Shown here: one piece after another, positions 18,903 through 28,657 of the stretch
How the letters are laid out: each line of letters opens with the position of its first letter
Position numbering within the stretch: position 1 is the first letter of the stretch
Source of the DNA: Bacteroidota bacterium
Lineage (GTDB): Bacteria > Bacteroidota > Bacteroidia > Flavobacteriales > Flavobacteriaceae
NCBI GenBank assembly: GCA_018829465.1
Contig: JAHJTN010000019.1
Coordinates: 248,001 to 312,000 of the forward strand
DNA length: 64,000 nt
Direction: 5' to 3'
Notes under the pieces: model-generated
Databases searched by the model: none
What the model saw: the letters and a program-made list of their open reading frames with translations, nothing else
What the model was told of the DNA's origin: nothing
Made by a program: the position numbers and the translations under genes

Positions 18903-19013
18903 ATAAAACAACCATATAAGAATTTTACACACAAGAGAATGATTATTAGTGAGTTCCATGCCTGTGCTTAGCGCAGTCGAAGCATGACCAAAAAAAACAA
19001 TAAAAATAGACAC
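18903..19013 (+). repeat. Decayed MKRPC element, copy C
   Basis: Aligned with copy B over its whole length, including AATTTTACACACAAGAGAAT, the GAGTTCC box, the GCGCAGTCGAAGCATGACC insert and the A-rich tail. The leading ATG has become ATA (18903) and the terminal one TTG (19014), followed two codons later by a stop, so no gene is served by it. It closes the Rid-desaturase module on the right, as copy B opens it on the left. Confidence 0.7.
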
Positions 19014-19103
19014 TTGAAAAAGTAGTGAACTCAACTTTTCGTTCTTCACAGAAAATTCAGTAATCAAAAGCCTTGCTTGCCTGCTTGCAGGCTCGAACCG
19101 TCG

Positions 19104-19226
19104 ATGGGTGATGAAACCATTAGCCCGGATAAATTATTTTGCTTCAAAACAAACATGGGGTTCTCAAAAAAACCAAGAATTGCAAAAAACAACTATAACA
19201 ATTTCTTAGAAAACGTGTCAAGCTGA
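19104..19226 (+). CDS. Possible 40-residue ORF, or gene remnant
   Basis: ATG at 19104 opens a 40-codon frame (MGDETISPDKLFCFKTNMGF...) in an otherwise empty 441-bp gap between the desaturases and rluF. The same frame is open further upstream (KPCLPACRLEPS). I recognise no family; it may be chance or a leftover of a lost gene. Apart from this frame and repeat copy C the gap shows nothing. Confidence 0.15.
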   Translation: MGDETISPDKLFCFKTNMGFSKKPRIAKNNYNNFLENVSS

Positions 19227-19283
19227 TTTTTTATGCAGCCATGTTGTGCAAAATATCCAACCAAACAGGCCTCATTGTTACTT

Positions 19284-19988
19284 TTAACCAGCTTGCTCCC
19301 GGTTAAATACCGCTACTTCTGCTTTGCTAAGATGGCGCCATTTGCCTACACTTACGTCTAAGGTGACGTGCATAATGCGTACTCTTTTCAGTTTGACTAC
19401 CCGGTAGCCCAAGTATTCACACATCCTTCTTATTTGCCTATTGAGGCCTTGCGTCAGTACAATTTTAAACTGTTTCTTTCCGCTTTGTTTGACTTGGCAT
19501 TTGCGGGTGACCGTGTCCAAAATAGGTACACCGTTTTGCATACTTTCAATAAACTCTTTGGTAACAGGCTTGTCCACCTCTACCCAATATTCCTTTTCAT
19601 GAAAATGTCTGGCCCGCAAAATTTTGTTTACAATTTCACCGTCGTTGGTCAGTAAAATTAAGCCTTCACTGTTTTTATCGAGACGGCCAATCGGGTAGAT
19701 ACGCTCCGGATAGTTGATATAGTCTATAATGTTGTTCTTTTCAACCGTCGCATCTGTAGTGCAAACCACGCCCACAGGCTTGTTGAAAGCCAAATAGACT
19801 GCTTTTTTCTCAGTTTTTCCCAAGGGTTTTCCATCTATGCTTATGACATCGGTCTCAGAGACTTTGACGCCCATTTCGGGTGCTTTTCCGTTGACCAACA
19901 CACGCCCCTCTTCGATGAGTTTGTCTGCCTGCCGGCGCGAACAATAACCAATGTCGCTTAGATATTTATTGATTCGGATACCTTCCAC
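19284..19988 (-). CDS. rluF: 23S rRNA pseudouridine synthase, RluF type
   Basis: 234 residues from a GTG start. N-terminal S4 RNA-binding domain (RINKYLSDIGYCSRRQADKL), then the RsuA/RluB/E/F-type catalytic domain with the active-site Asp in PIGRLDKNSEGL, plus HEKEYWVEVDKPVTKEFI, GVPILDTVTRKCQV and LNRQIRRMCEYLGY. These match RluF, which isomerises U2604 in helix 74 of 23S rRNA. RluB/RluE are less likely because of the KILRA and VPILDTVT blocks. Monocistronic. Confidence 0.88.
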   Translation of the reverse strand: MEGIRINKYLSDIGYCSRRQADKLIEEGRVLVNGKAPEMGVKVSETDVISIDGKPLGKTEKKAVYLAFNKPVGVVCTTDATVEKNNIIDYINYPERIYPIGRLDKNSEGLILLTNDGEIVNKILRARHFHEKEYWVEVDKPVTKEFIESMQNGVPILDTVTRKCQVKQSGKKQFKIVLTQGLNRQIRRMCEYLGYRVVKLKRVRIMHVTLDVSVGKWRHLSKAEVAVFNREQAG

Positions 19989-20053
19989 AAATAGGGTGAA
20001 TTAGGCTACAAAGATAGTTGAGATTATTTGTTTTCAAGTTTTTTCTGCTTCAC

Positions 20054-20218
20054 CTATGCGGATCTGTTGGTATTTTCAATAAAAAAACTGTCAAGATTTG
20101 ACCATTCTATGATGCACATCCTCAATGAGGAATGCTTTGTACATAGATTCACTTCAAATTCTAGCCAATCCTCGAGAGGTTCAGCGCTGCCTAAATGATA
20201 TGCTAACATCTGTTGCAT
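20054..20218 (-). CDS. Possible 54-residue ORF, or gene remnant
   Basis: Minus-strand frame from ATG 20218 (or GTG 20233) to a stop at 20054: MQQMLAYHLGSAEPLEDWLE and onwards. The composition (acidic, Trp and Phe present, few rare residues) looks more protein-like than chance, but no family is recognised and it lies right after the GapN terminator with no clear promoter. It could be a remnant. It occupies most of the 316-bp gap between rluF and the dehydrogenase gene. Confidence 0.22.
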   Translation of the reverse strand: MQQMLAYHLGSAEPLEDWLEFEVNLCTKHSSLRMCIIEWSNLDSFFIENTNRSA

Positions 20219-20244
20219 CAACAGACTACTCACAAGTCAAATTC

Positions 20245-20286
20245 AAAAAAAAAAGCCGAAACCATCTGTAAACAAAGTGTTTCGGC
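20245..20286 (-). terminator. Intrinsic terminator of the GapN gene
   Basis: On the minus strand GCCGAAAC and GTTTCGGC form an 8-bp stem with a 16-nt loop, followed by a run of nine to ten T with one interruption. It sits 18 bp after the dehydrogenase stop codon. Confidence 0.88.
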
Positions 20287-20304
20287 CTCAGGTAAGACTT
20301 CAAC

Positions 20305-21912
20305 TTATAAAATATAATGCGTGTTCAAGAAATTAGAGGTTTGTTTGTCCAACAATTCATTTAAGATTTCTTTGTTCAACGGATTGTCTTTAGCAGCCAC
20401 CAGGGTTCGTATAGAAAACGAACGCAGGGCGTCGTTCACGCTCAGGGTACTCACCGCCGAGTCTTTTCTACCCACAAACGGATATACATCCGGTCCGCGT
20501 TGGCATTGGCTGTTGATGTTGACACGACAAACCTGATTGACCAGCGGATCTATCAATTGTGCCAAAATTTCAGAATTGGTACTAAACAAGCTCACCTGCT
20601 GCCCGTAGTTTGACTCCGATACAGCATTTATGGGCTCTTCTATGTCTTTAAAAGGTATGATGGGCACCACAGGGCCAAACTGTTCTTCTTGGTAGATCTT
20701 CATATCCTTGTGCACCGGATATAAAATCGCAGGAAAATAGAAGGTTTCATCTTCCCAACCGCCATCCTCGTTAATGACTTTGGCACCTTTGGCTTCGGCA
20801 TCTGTCACTAATGATCGCAGGTATTCTACTTTTCCGGGTTCAGGCAATGGCGTCAGTGCTACACCCTCTTCCCAAGGCAAACCACCTTTGAGTTGGTTCA
20901 CCTTTTCTACAAACTTCTTGTTAAAGGCATCCACCACCGCCTCGTGTACAAACAAGAGTTTCAATGCGGTACAACGCTGTCCGTTGAAAGACAAACTGCC
21001 CAGCACACATTCGCTCACCGCCAAATCCAAATCGGCATCAGGCATTACTATGGCCGGATTTTTAGCCTCCAAGCCCAACACCAAGCGCAAGCGATTTTGC
21101 TTCGGATGCAAAGTTTGCAACGCATTGGCAGCCGTGCTCGTCCCAATCAAAGCCAACACATCTACATCACCCGTTTTCATAATTGGGGTAGAAACGACTC
21201 TTCCACGTCCGTACAATATGTTTACAACCCCTTTCGGAAACGCTTCCTTAAAAGCTTCCAGCAAGGGAGACATCAGTAAAATACCGTGTTTGGCAGGCTT
21301 AAAAATAGCCGTGTTGCCCATGATCAAGGCCGGTATCAAAAGGCAAAAAGTTTCGTTGAGCGGATAGTTATACGGCCCCATACAAAGCACCACGCCCAGG
21401 GGTCCGCGGCGAATTTGTGCATATACACCTTCCGTCAGTAAAATGCGAGCCGAACTCCGGTCTATCTCTTTGTACTCTTCAATAGTGTCATAAATATACT
21501 GTATGGTGCGGTCAAATTCTTTGCGCGAATCACCAAGGGTTTTACCGATTTCCCACATCAACAAATTGACTACTTCTTCGCGCTTGGTTTTCATAATTTC
21601 TACAAACTTCAGCAGGCAATCTATCCGGTCTTTCACCTGCATAGTCGGCCACAAACCGCGCCCCAAATTATAAGCCGCTTTAGCTTTTTCCAAAGCTTCC
21701 AAGGCTTCTTTTTCGCTCATATCGGGTACGCTGCCCAAAAGTTTTTTAACGCGTTTTCCGTTTTCTTCTACAAAAATCGGCGACACAATCTGCGTCATTT
21801 TGCCCGTCCAAGGTCGCAATTCTCCATCTATCAAATAATGGCTTTGTACGATAGGCGTTTTTATATCAAAGGCTTCGGGAATCTGCTGGTCCCTAAAAAT
21901 CTGTTTTTTCAT
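20305..21912 (-). CDS. NADP-dependent glyceraldehyde-3-phosphate dehydrogenase-like aldehyde dehydrogenase
   Basis: 535 residues, ALDH superfamily. Motifs: [11 protein letters not shown] (cofactor-binding/active-site loop), [34 protein letters not shown] with the general-base Glu, and [11 protein letters not shown] with the catalytic Cys. The layout and length fit the GapN group, which oxidises glyceraldehyde-3-phosphate directly to 3-phosphoglycerate with NADP, bypassing ATP formation but giving NADPH. Another aldehyde cannot be excluded. It has its own terminator and a long structured leader region (21936-22088). Confidence 0.8.
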   Translation of the reverse strand: MKKQIFRDQQIPEAFDIKTPIVQSHYLIDGELRPWTGKMTQIVSPIFVEENGKRVKKLLGSVPDMSEKEALEALEKAKAAYNLGRGLWPTMQVKDRIDCLLKFVEIMKTKREEVVNLLMWEIGKTLGDSRKEFDRTIQYIYDTIEEYKEIDRSSARILLTEGVYAQIRRGPLGVVLCMGPYNYPLNETFCLLIPALIMGNTAIFKPAKHGILLMSPLLEAFKEAFPKGVVNILYGRGRVVSTPIMKTGDVDVLALIGTSTAANALQTLHPKQNRLRLVLGLEAKNPAIVMPDADLDLAVSECVLGSLSFNGQRCTALKLLFVHEAVVDAFNKKFVEKVNQLKGGLPWEEGVALTPLPEPGKVEYLRSLVTDAEAKGAKVINEDGGWEDETFYFPAILYPVHKDMKIYQEEQFGPVVPIIPFKDIEEPINAVSESNYGQQVSLFSTNSEILAQLIDPLVNQVCRVNINSQCQRGPDVYPFVGRKDSAVSTLSVNDALRSFSIRTLVAAKDNPLNKEILNELLDKQTSNFLNTHYIL

Positions 21913-21935
21913 TTTTCAAAATTAATGGTTCTTAA

Positions 21936-22088
21936 GTAGCTATTCCTGCTGTCCGTTTCAAGCTTTTCTGTGCCTTGCTCTTTTTTTTAAACGCATTTCA
22001 AAAAGAGTTTCCGCCGGTCACTTTTTTGAAACGCAAAAAAAAGGCAAGCCATAATAAAAGGCTTTCCACTGCCATCAGGGCTATTTTT
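21936..22088 (-). ncRNA. Candidate structured RNA upstream of the GapN gene
   Basis: Read on the minus strand, the region starts AAATAGCCCTGATGGCAG and ends GGACAGCAGGAATAGCTA; TAGC/GCTA and CCTG/CAGG can pair as a closing stem. Inside, CTTGCCTTTTTTTT pairs with AAAAAAAAGAGCAAG, and GCGTTTCAAAAA with TTTTTGAAATGC, giving one long nested hairpin around a GGCGGAAAC loop. From memory, elements beginning TAGCCCTGAT..CCTTTTAT and ending GCAGGA..AGCT recur between genes in Flavobacteriia. Riboswitch, leader or 3'-UTR function is undecided. The rest of the 456-bp gap holds only the palindrome at 22248. Confidence 0.45.
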
Positions 22089-22247
22089 TGTTAGGTCCAA
22101 AGATAATCGTTTCTGTGCGATTTGTCTTTTAAAACAAACTCTAAACCGCCACAATTTTGTTAAAAAACATAAACTCTAAACAGCTAAAATCATAGATGGT
22201 GTGGTTTTAATAATGCAGGTTATTGGTATAAATCACCCATTCCGGGC

Positions 22248-22280
22248 AGACCTCACAGGTTTTTAAAACCTGCGAGGTCT
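22248..22280. repeat. Palindrome GACCTCACAGG type, downstream of ilvA
   Basis: AGACCTCACAGGTTTT and AAAACCTGCGAGGTCT form a hairpin with one G-T mismatch, 89 bp after the ilvA stop codon. Same family as the element at 821 and the arrays at 35290 and 41735. It may terminate the ilv operon transcript, though no long T-run follows. Confidence 0.75.
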
Positions 22281-22368
22281 TAGAAAGAAACTGATAATAC
22301 TGCGATAGACATCCGAGTCCGGGTACCTCAACTCCAAAAGAAAAAACATCAGGGACAAATGCCACCTA

Positions 22369-23646
22369 TCAAATCAAGAGTTGAAACAAATCCGGTTTTT
22401 CGTTCAGGTATTCTCCAAAGAAATTGAGTGCCTTCATCCGAGACACCAGCGGTTCAAAATCAGCCTTATGTTTGATTTCAACACCCACCAAAGCCGGACC
22501 GATTTCACGGTTGTGCTTCTTGGTATATTCAAAATGTGTAATATCGTCATTCGGCCCTAAAACCTCATCTACAAATTCTCTCAAAGCACCAGCACGCTGT
22601 GGGAATCGAATGATAAAATAGTGCTTCAACCCGGCATACAACAAAGCGCGCTCGCGGATTTCCTCTGTACGGGTGATGTCGCTGTTGCCGCCACTCACCA
22701 CACACACTACATTTTTTCCTTTAATCTCCTCTTTCAAAAAAGACATGGCAGCTATAGACATGGCACCCGCCGGCTCTACAACCATCGCACTTTTGTTATA
22801 AAGCGACAATATGGTTTGGCAGATTTTGCCTTCGGGCAACACGATCATTTTGTGTAGGTTTTGCTTACAAATGGCAAAATTCCTATCGCCCACCCGTTTG
22901 ACTGATGCGCCATCAACAAATTTATCTATTTGGGCTAAGGTGGTGTTCTTACCTTTGTCCAAAGAAGTTTTCATGGAGGGTGCGCCTTCTGGCTCCACTC
23001 CTATAATCGTTGTGTTGGGCGACTTTTGCCTGAAAACTTCAGACACTCCGGCGGCCAAGCCCCCACCACCTATGGGCAGAATCAGGTAATCTATGGGCAC
23101 TGTTGCTTGGTTGATGATTTCCAATCCCACAGTGGCTTGTCCTTCAATAATTTTTTCATCGTCAAAAGGATGCACATAAACTTTATTTTCAACTTCACAA
23201 AAATGGTGGGCCAATTTGGAGGCATCGTCATAAGTATCGCCTTCCAACACTATTTTTACAGCGTCTTTGCCGAACATTTTCACTTGTTGAATTTTTTGCT
23301 TAGGCGTGGTTGCCGGCATGTATATGTGGCCCTGAATCCCCAGCTTATAGCAAGAGTATGCCACACCTTGCGCATGGTTTCCTGCACTCGCACAGACCAC
23401 ACCTCTGCTTTGCTCCTCTTTGTTTAATGAACAAATTTTATTGTACGCGCCTCTAATTTTATAGGAACGAACCACTTGCAAATCTTCGCGCTTGAGCAGG
23501 ATATTGGCATCGAATTTTTCTGACAAAAAGAAATTGTGCATCAAAGGAGTTTCTTGCGAAACTCCTTTTAGCACTTGGGCAGCTTGTTCCACATCCCCAA
23601 GATCGGGAAAATAATCTGTCTGCTTTTGTTTAACTAAAAATTTCAA
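22369..23646 (-). CDS. ilvA: Threonine ammonia-lyase (threonine deaminase)
   Basis: 425 residues. PLP-binding lysine in VRSYKIRGAYNKI (about 61), ASAGNHAQGVAYS, phosphate-binding GGGGLAAG, then a single C-terminal ACT-like regulatory region (FIIRFPQRAGALREFVDEVL). Converts threonine to 2-oxobutanoate, the first isoleucine-specific step. The start is TTG at 23646 overlapping the ilvC stop as TTGA; no ATG is available nearby, which implies translational coupling. Last gene of the ilv operon. The shorter regulatory part than in E. coli IlvA is normal for this group. Confidence 0.93.
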   Translation of the reverse strand: MKFLVKQKQTDYFPDLGDVEQAAQVLKGVSQETPLMHNFFLSEKFDANILLKREDLQVVRSYKIRGAYNKICSLNKEEQSRGVVCASAGNHAQGVAYSCYKLGIQGHIYMPATTPKQKIQQVKMFGKDAVKIVLEGDTYDDASKLAHHFCEVENKVYVHPFDDEKIIEGQATVGLEIINQATVPIDYLILPIGGGGLAAGVSEVFRQKSPNTTIIGVEPEGAPSMKTSLDKGKNTTLAQIDKFVDGASVKRVGDRNFAICKQNLHKMIVLPEGKICQTILSLYNKSAMVVEPAGAMSIAAMSFLKEEIKGKNVVCVVSGGNSDITRTEEIRERALLYAGLKHYFIIRFPQRAGALREFVDEVLGPNDDITHFEYTKKHNREIGPALVGVEIKHKADFEPLVSRMKALNFFGEYLNEKPDLFQLLI

Positions 23647-24689
23647 TTGTTTTGCGGTCTTAGTTTACGGACAGTGGCACCTGCTTGCCATAATTCTGAT
23701 TCTCTGATTTCTTTTAATTCGGCATCCAATTTTTCTCTGTAATCGGCTTTTGAAGCTGTGGTGATGACGCGTTCGGCTTCCTTACCACTCGCTACACTCT
23801 TGTACAATTCGTCAAATACGGGTGCGGTGGCTTCCCTGAATTTATGACGCCAATCCAAAGCGCCGCGTTGGGCCGTCACCGAGGTATTGGCATACATCCA
23901 GTCCATGCCGTTTTCGGCTACCAAAGGCATCAAACTCTCGGTGAGTTCCTCCACAGTTTCGTTGAAAGCTTCTGAGGGCGAGTGACCGTTTTTGCGCAGT
24001 ACATTGTATTGGGCTTCAAACAAGCCGGCGAGTGCGCCCATCAAAATGCCGCGCTCACCCGTTAAGTCAGAATAGACTTCTTTTTTGAAATCGGTTTCAA
24101 ACAAATATCCCGATCCCACGGCAATGCCAAGTGCCAACACCCGGTCTTTGGCTTTCCCGGTGGCGTCCTGATAAATGGCATAACTGGAGTTTAGTCCTTT
24201 TCCGGCCACAAACAGCCTTCTGAGTGAAGTACCCGAGCCTTTGGGTGCTACCAAAATCACATCAACATCTGCCGGTGGTACGATACCTGTTTTGTCATGA
24301 AAGGTGACGCCAAAGCCATGGGAAAAATAGAGGGCTTTACCAGGCTTCAAATGTTTTTTGATGGTGGGCCATGTGGCAATTTGTCCGGCATCGGACAACA
24401 GGTATTGAATAATCGTTGCGCGCTCAGCGGCTTCTTCTATGTCGAACAGCGTTTCGCCGGGCACCCAACCGTCTGCAACAGCTTTGTCCCATGTTTTAGA
24501 ATTTTTACGTTGCCCGACTATCACATGGATGCCATTGTCTTTTAAGTTGAGTGATTGGCCGGGACCTTGCACCCCGTAACCGATGACGGCAACAACTTCG
24601 TCTTTGAGAACCTCACGGGCTTTTGCCAGTGGAAACTCTTCGCGAGTCACTACATTTTCTTCAACGCCGCCAAAATTTAACTTTGCCAT
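23643..24689 (-). CDS. ilvC: Ketol-acid reductoisomerase
   Basis: 348 residues, class I length. Rossmann motif VIGYGVQGPGQSLNLKDNG and cofactor loop VGQRKNSKTWDKA, catalytic domain with the metal-binding SDLTGERGILMGALAGLFEA and a C-terminal knotted helical region. Isomerises and reduces acetolactate/acetohydroxybutyrate. The VGQR..S pattern suggests NADPH use. Flanked by ilvN and ilvA in the operon. Confidence 0.96.
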   Translation of the reverse strand: MAKLNFGGVEENVVTREEFPLAKAREVLKDEVVAVIGYGVQGPGQSLNLKDNGIHVIVGQRKNSKTWDKAVADGWVPGETLFDIEEAAERATIIQYLLSDAGQIATWPTIKKHLKPGKALYFSHGFGVTFHDKTGIVPPADVDVILVAPKGSGTSLRRLFVAGKGLNSSYAIYQDATGKAKDRVLALGIAVGSGYLFETDFKKEVYSDLTGERGILMGALAGLFEAQYNVLRKNGHSPSEAFNETVEELTESLMPLVAENGMDWMYANTSVTAQRGALDWRHKFREATAPVFDELYKSVASGKEAERVITTASKADYREKLDAELKEIRESELWQAGATVRKLRPQNN

Positions 24690-24716
24690 AATAAGTGTTT
24701 TTAAAAAAGATTTGAT

Positions 24717-25229
24717 TTATTGTTTTAATATTTCTGAGATGAGCATTTTGGGTCTGGTCACCGCAATCCTACCCGAACGCACAAATTGCATAAGACCATA
24801 AGGCACCAAAGCTTCGTACAGGGCTTTGGTATCTTCATAAGTGCCGGCCTTTTCTATAACGACAAAATCGGGTTCTATCTCTACCATTTGGGCGGCATGT
24901 TTTTTAAACAACTGCTGGAGTTTGCTCGAATACAAATGTTCGGTTGAAATTTTGTACATGGCTATTTCCTGAAAAATAATTTCATCAACTTTGTGGTAAT
25001 ACGCCCGCACTACCTCTACTTGTTTTTCGAGTTGAAGCACTATTTTTTGGATTTGTTCTTCGGTGGTGTTTACCACGATGGTGAATCTGTGTACATGAGA
25101 GATTTCAGATTCGGAGACCGTGAGACTCTCAATATTAATATGTCTTTTCAGGAAAATGGAAGTCACGCGGTTAAGCAGACCTATATTATTCTCTGTATAA
25201 ACGGAAACGGTGAAAGATTGTGCTTGCAT
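24717..25229 (-). CDS. ilvN: Acetolactate synthase small (regulatory) subunit
   Basis: 170 residues from the ATG at 25229 (MQAQSFTVSVYTENNIGLLN), preferred over a TTG 15 bp upstream because the ACT domain begins immediately. Two ACT-type halves: TVSVYTENNIGLLNRVTSIF and the second around EPDFVVIEKAGTYEDTKALY. It binds valine and regulates the large subunit encoded just upstream (11-bp gap). Could also be named ilvH; the two names are used for the same family. Confidence 0.93.
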   Translation of the reverse strand: MQAQSFTVSVYTENNIGLLNRVTSIFLKRHINIESLTVSESEISHVHRFTIVVNTTEEQIQKIVLQLEKQVEVVRAYYHKVDEIIFQEIAMYKISTEHLYSSKLQQLFKKHAAQMVEIEPDFVVIEKAGTYEDTKALYEALVPYGLMQFVRSGRIAVTRPKMLISEILKQ

Positions 25230-25240
25230 AAAATAGGGGT

Positions 25241-26974
25241 TCAACTTAAACGAATATCAGAAACAGATGCGCCGGAAGGTATCATCGGAAAAACGTTGTC
25301 TTCCTTTTGCACCACGACTTCCAGAAAATAGGGGCCGTCCGTCTCAAGCATTTCCTGAATTGCGGCTCTCAAGTCCCCTCTTTCGCTCACTTTCTTGGCA
25401 GGTATGTGATAGCCTTTGGCAATGGTGACAAAGTCGGGGTTAATCAATTCGGTTGAGGAGTATCGCTTGTCAAAAAACAACTGTTGCCACTGCCGAACCA
25501 TACCCAGAAAATCATTGTTAAGCACAACAATCTTTACGGCGGCTCTGGTTTGAAAAATAGTGCCCAATTCTTGTATGGTCATTTGATAGCCACCATCGCC
25601 AATGATGGCAATCACTTCTCTGTCGGGTGCACCCATTTTGGCTCCTATGGCTGCGGGCAAAGCAAAGCCCATAGTGCCCAATCCGCCGGAGGTGATATTG
25701 CTTCTACTTTTCGAAAACTTGGCATAGCGACAAGCCACCATTTGATGTTGGCCGACATCGGTCACAATCACAGCGTCGCCATCGGTCTCTTGATTGATGT
25801 TGTAGATTACTTCACCCATAGAAAGACCGGCGCCCTTGGGATGCAGATCCTGTTCTATGACTTTTTCAAGTTCTATGGCATCGAGTTTTTTAAACTCAGC
25901 CAACCAATCTGTATGGCTGTTTGAGTTGACCAATGGCAAAATATCTTTGAGTGTGTGTTTGACGTTACCCATGACGGCAACATCAACTTTTACGTTTTTG
26001 TTGACTTCTGCCGGGTCTATTTCAAAGTGAATAATTTTAGCTTGTTTGGCATAGGTATTCAAATTTCCTGTAACCCTGTCATCAAAGCGCATACCGATGG
26101 CTATGAGCAGATCGCACTGGTTGGTAAGCATGTTGGGTGCGTAGTTTCCGTGCATACCGACCATGCCCACATTAAGCGGATGGTTGGTTGGAAGTGCAGA
26201 CAGTCCTAAAATTGTCCAGGCGGCGGGAATACCCGTTTTTTCAACAAAATGCTTCAAAGCTTCCTCCGCATTTCCCAATATGGTACCTTGGCCAAAAACG
26301 ATTAAGGGTTTTTGGGCTTGATTTATAAGTTCGGCAGCACTTTCCAGGGTTTGTGGATCTGTTTTGGGAACAGGTTTATAACTTCTAACGGCAGTACATT
26401 TGTGATATGTAAAATCCGTCAATCCGAATTGGGCATCTTTGGTGATATCTATCAAAACAGGTCCCGGACGTCCCGAACGGGCAATGTAGAAGGCTTTGGC
26501 AATGACTTCCGGAATTTCGGATGCCTTGGTAATTTGGTGGTTCCACTTGGTTACCGGTGTAGAAATACTGATGATATCCGTTTCTTGAAAGGCGTCTGAT
26601 CCCAAAAGATGAGAGGGCACTTGTCCTGTAATACACACCAAAGGCGTGGAATCTATTTGTGCATCGGCTATGCCCGTAACAAGATTGGTAGCGCCCGGTC
26701 CGGACGTAGCAAAGACAACCCCAACTTCATTGCGCACCCTTGCAAAACCTTGGGCTGCGTGAATAGCACCCTGTTCGTGGCGCGTAAGTACGTGATGAAT
26801 ATCTTCTTTGAATTTGTAGAGTTCATCATATATAGGCATGATTGCACCCCCGGGATAGCCGTAAATAATCTTCACATTTTCTGCAATCAAGCAACGCATT
26901 AGGGCTTCCGAACCCGATATTTGAGTGGCTACATCTGCAGTTTGTGCTATGTTTTTTTCTAAAGTCTTTTCCAT
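25241..26974 (-). CDS. ilvB: Acetolactate synthase large (catalytic) subunit
   Basis: 577 residues. Thiamine diphosphate enzyme: catalytic Glu in GGAIMPIYDELY..RHEQGAIHAAQG, FAD/central domain, and the ThDP signature GDGGYQMTIQELGTIFQTR..NND. Makes acetolactate and acetohydroxybutyrate from pyruvate. Second gene of the ilv operon, 6 bp after ilvD. Length and motif order are normal. Confidence 0.96.
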   Translation of the reverse strand: MEKTLEKNIAQTADVATQISGSEALMRCLIAENVKIIYGYPGGAIMPIYDELYKFKEDIHHVLTRHEQGAIHAAQGFARVRNEVGVVFATSGPGATNLVTGIADAQIDSTPLVCITGQVPSHLLGSDAFQETDIISISTPVTKWNHQITKASEIPEVIAKAFYIARSGRPGPVLIDITKDAQFGLTDFTYHKCTAVRSYKPVPKTDPQTLESAAELINQAQKPLIVFGQGTILGNAEEALKHFVEKTGIPAAWTILGLSALPTNHPLNVGMVGMHGNYAPNMLTNQCDLLIAIGMRFDDRVTGNLNTYAKQAKIIHFEIDPAEVNKNVKVDVAVMGNVKHTLKDILPLVNSNSHTDWLAEFKKLDAIELEKVIEQDLHPKGAGLSMGEVIYNINQETDGDAVIVTDVGQHQMVACRYAKFSKSRSNITSGGLGTMGFALPAAIGAKMGAPDREVIAIIGDGGYQMTIQELGTIFQTRAAVKIVVLNNDFLGMVRQWQQLFFDKRYSSTELINPDFVTIAKGYHIPAKKVSERGDLRAAIQEMLETDGPYFLEVVVQKEDNVFPMIPSGASVSDIRLS

Positions 26975-26980
26975 AATTGA

Positions 26981-28657
26981 TTAAAAAATATCCGTTACAC
27001 AACCCTCTGAGGCAGAGGATACACATTTTGCATATTTGTACAACACACCGGAAGTGAACTTCAACGGAGGCTGTTCCCATCGCTTTCTTCTGTATTCTAT
27101 TTCTTTGGGATCTATATCTGCTGAAATACTGTTCTTTTCGGCATCTATGGTTATCAAATCCCCATCTTTCAGCAAGGCCAGTAAACCGCCTTCTTGTGCT
27201 TCGGGTGTGATGTGTCCTACCACAAAACCGTGTGTACCACCCGAAAATCGACCGTCAGTAATCAGCGCAACGTCTTTTCCCAAACCTGCACCGATAATAG
27301 CGGCCGTAGGCTTGAGCATTTCGGGCATGCCCGGCCCGCCTTTTGGCCCTTCATATCGAATGACCACTACGTCACCTTTTTTTACCTTGCCGTTTTTAAT
27401 GCCGTCATTTGCGGCGTATTCACCGTCAAAAACACGTGCAGTTCCTTTAAAAACGAGTCCTTCTTTGCCGGTGATTTTAGCCACTGAGCCTTGCTCAGCA
27501 ATGTTTCCGTACAGAATGCGAATATGTCCGGTGGCCTTAATCGGGTTTTCAATCGGTCGAATGATGTCTTGATCTTCTGATAAATCTGGTACGTTTTCTA
27601 AATTTTCGGCTAGTGTTTTACCGGTTACGGTTAAGCAACTGCCGTCTAACAAACCTTTTTTAAGCATGTATTTCATCACAGCCGGTACACCGCCCAATTC
27701 GTGTAAATCTTCCATGAGGTACTTGCCGCTGGGTTTTAAATCGGCCAAAAACGGAGTTTGGTCAGAAATTCTTTGAAAATCATCTAAAGTGAAAGATATG
27801 CCGGCTGCTTTGGCAATTGCCATAAAGTGCAAAACCGCATTGGTAGAACCTCCCAGGACTGTTACCAATCTAAAAGCGTTCTCCATAGATGTTTTGGTGA
27901 GTATGTCTTTAGGTTTTAAATCGCGTTCCAACAAGCTACGCAAAGCCTTGCCCACTGCAAGACATTCCTGTTCTTTGTATCCGCCTACGGCCGGATTTGA
28001 AGCGTTGTAAGGCAGCGAAAGACCCATGGCTTCAATAGCTGAGGCCATAGTGTTGGCTGTGTACATCCCACCGCAGGCACCGGGTCCGGGACAGGCTTTG
28101 TGGACTACATTTTTAAATTCTCTTTCTGTAATGGTTCCGGCTACTTTTTCGCCCCAAGCTTCAAAAGCGGAAACTACATCTAATTTTTTATCGTTGTGGC
28201 ATCCGGAAGCTATAGTGCCTCCATAGACCAAAATAGCGGGTCTGTTGAGACGCAACATGGCCATCAGAGCGCCGGGCATATTTTTATCGCAACCCACTAC
28301 GGTGACCACGCCGTCGTAGCTCATGGCCTGTACGACTGTTTCTACGGAATCGGCGATGACATCGCGCGAAGGCAGGGAAAACCGCATACCTGGTGTGCCC
28401 ATCGAAATACCGTCACTAACGCCAATGGTATTAAAAATAAGCCCCAACATTTCTGTCTTTTGGATACCTTCTTTGATAATTTTGGCCAGATCGTTTAGAT
28501 GCATATTACAAGGGTTGCCTTCGTAACCTGTACTGGCAATACCGATCATGGGTTTTTGTAAATCATCGTCTGTAAGACCCAAGGCGTGCAACATGGCTTG
28601 AGCGGCAGGCTGGGTTTCGTCTTGTGTTACAGTTTTGCTATATTTATTTAAAATCAT
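26981..28657 (-). CDS. ilvD: Dihydroxy-acid dehydratase
   Basis: 558 residues. Iron-sulfur cysteines in [27 protein letters not shown] and near the N-terminal GNPCNMHL, and the C-terminal [22 protein letters not shown] block. Dehydrates dihydroxyisovalerate and dihydroxymethylvalerate. First gene of the ilvD-ilvB-ilvN-ilvC-ilvA operon; no clear attenuator with runs of Leu/Val/Ile codons was found in the leader. Confidence 0.96.
   Translation of the reverse strand: MILNKYSKTVTQDETQPAAQAMLHALGLTDDDLQKPMIGIASTGYEGNPCNMHLNDLAKIIKEGIQKTEMLGLIFNTIGVSDGISMGTPGMRFSLPSRDVIADSVETVVQAMSYDGVVTVVGCDKNMPGALMAMLRLNRPAILVYGGTIASGCHNDKKLDVVSAFEAWGEKVAGTITEREFKNVVHKACPGPGACGGMYTANTMASAIEAMGLSLPYNASNPAVGGYKEQECLAVGKALRSLLERDLKPKDILTKTSMENAFRLVTVLGGSTNAVLHFMAIAKAAGISFTLDDFQRISDQTPFLADLKPSGKYLMEDLHELGGVPAVMKYMLKKGLLDGSCLTVTGKTLAENLENVPDLSEDQDIIRPIENPIKATGHIRILYGNIAEQGSVAKITGKEGLVFKGTARVFDGEYAANDGIKNGKVKKGDVVVIRYEGPKGGPGMPEMLKPTAAIIGAGLGKDVALITDGRFSGGTHGFVVGHITPEAQEGGLLALLKDGDLITIDAEKNSISADIDPKEIEYRRKRWEQPPLKFTSGVLYKYAKCVSSASEGCVTDIF

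Noticed and set aside
19073-19150. tRNA gene or fragment (GGCTCGAACCGTCGATGGG)
   Set aside because: No cloverleaf with acceptor, anticodon and T arms could be formed on either strand.
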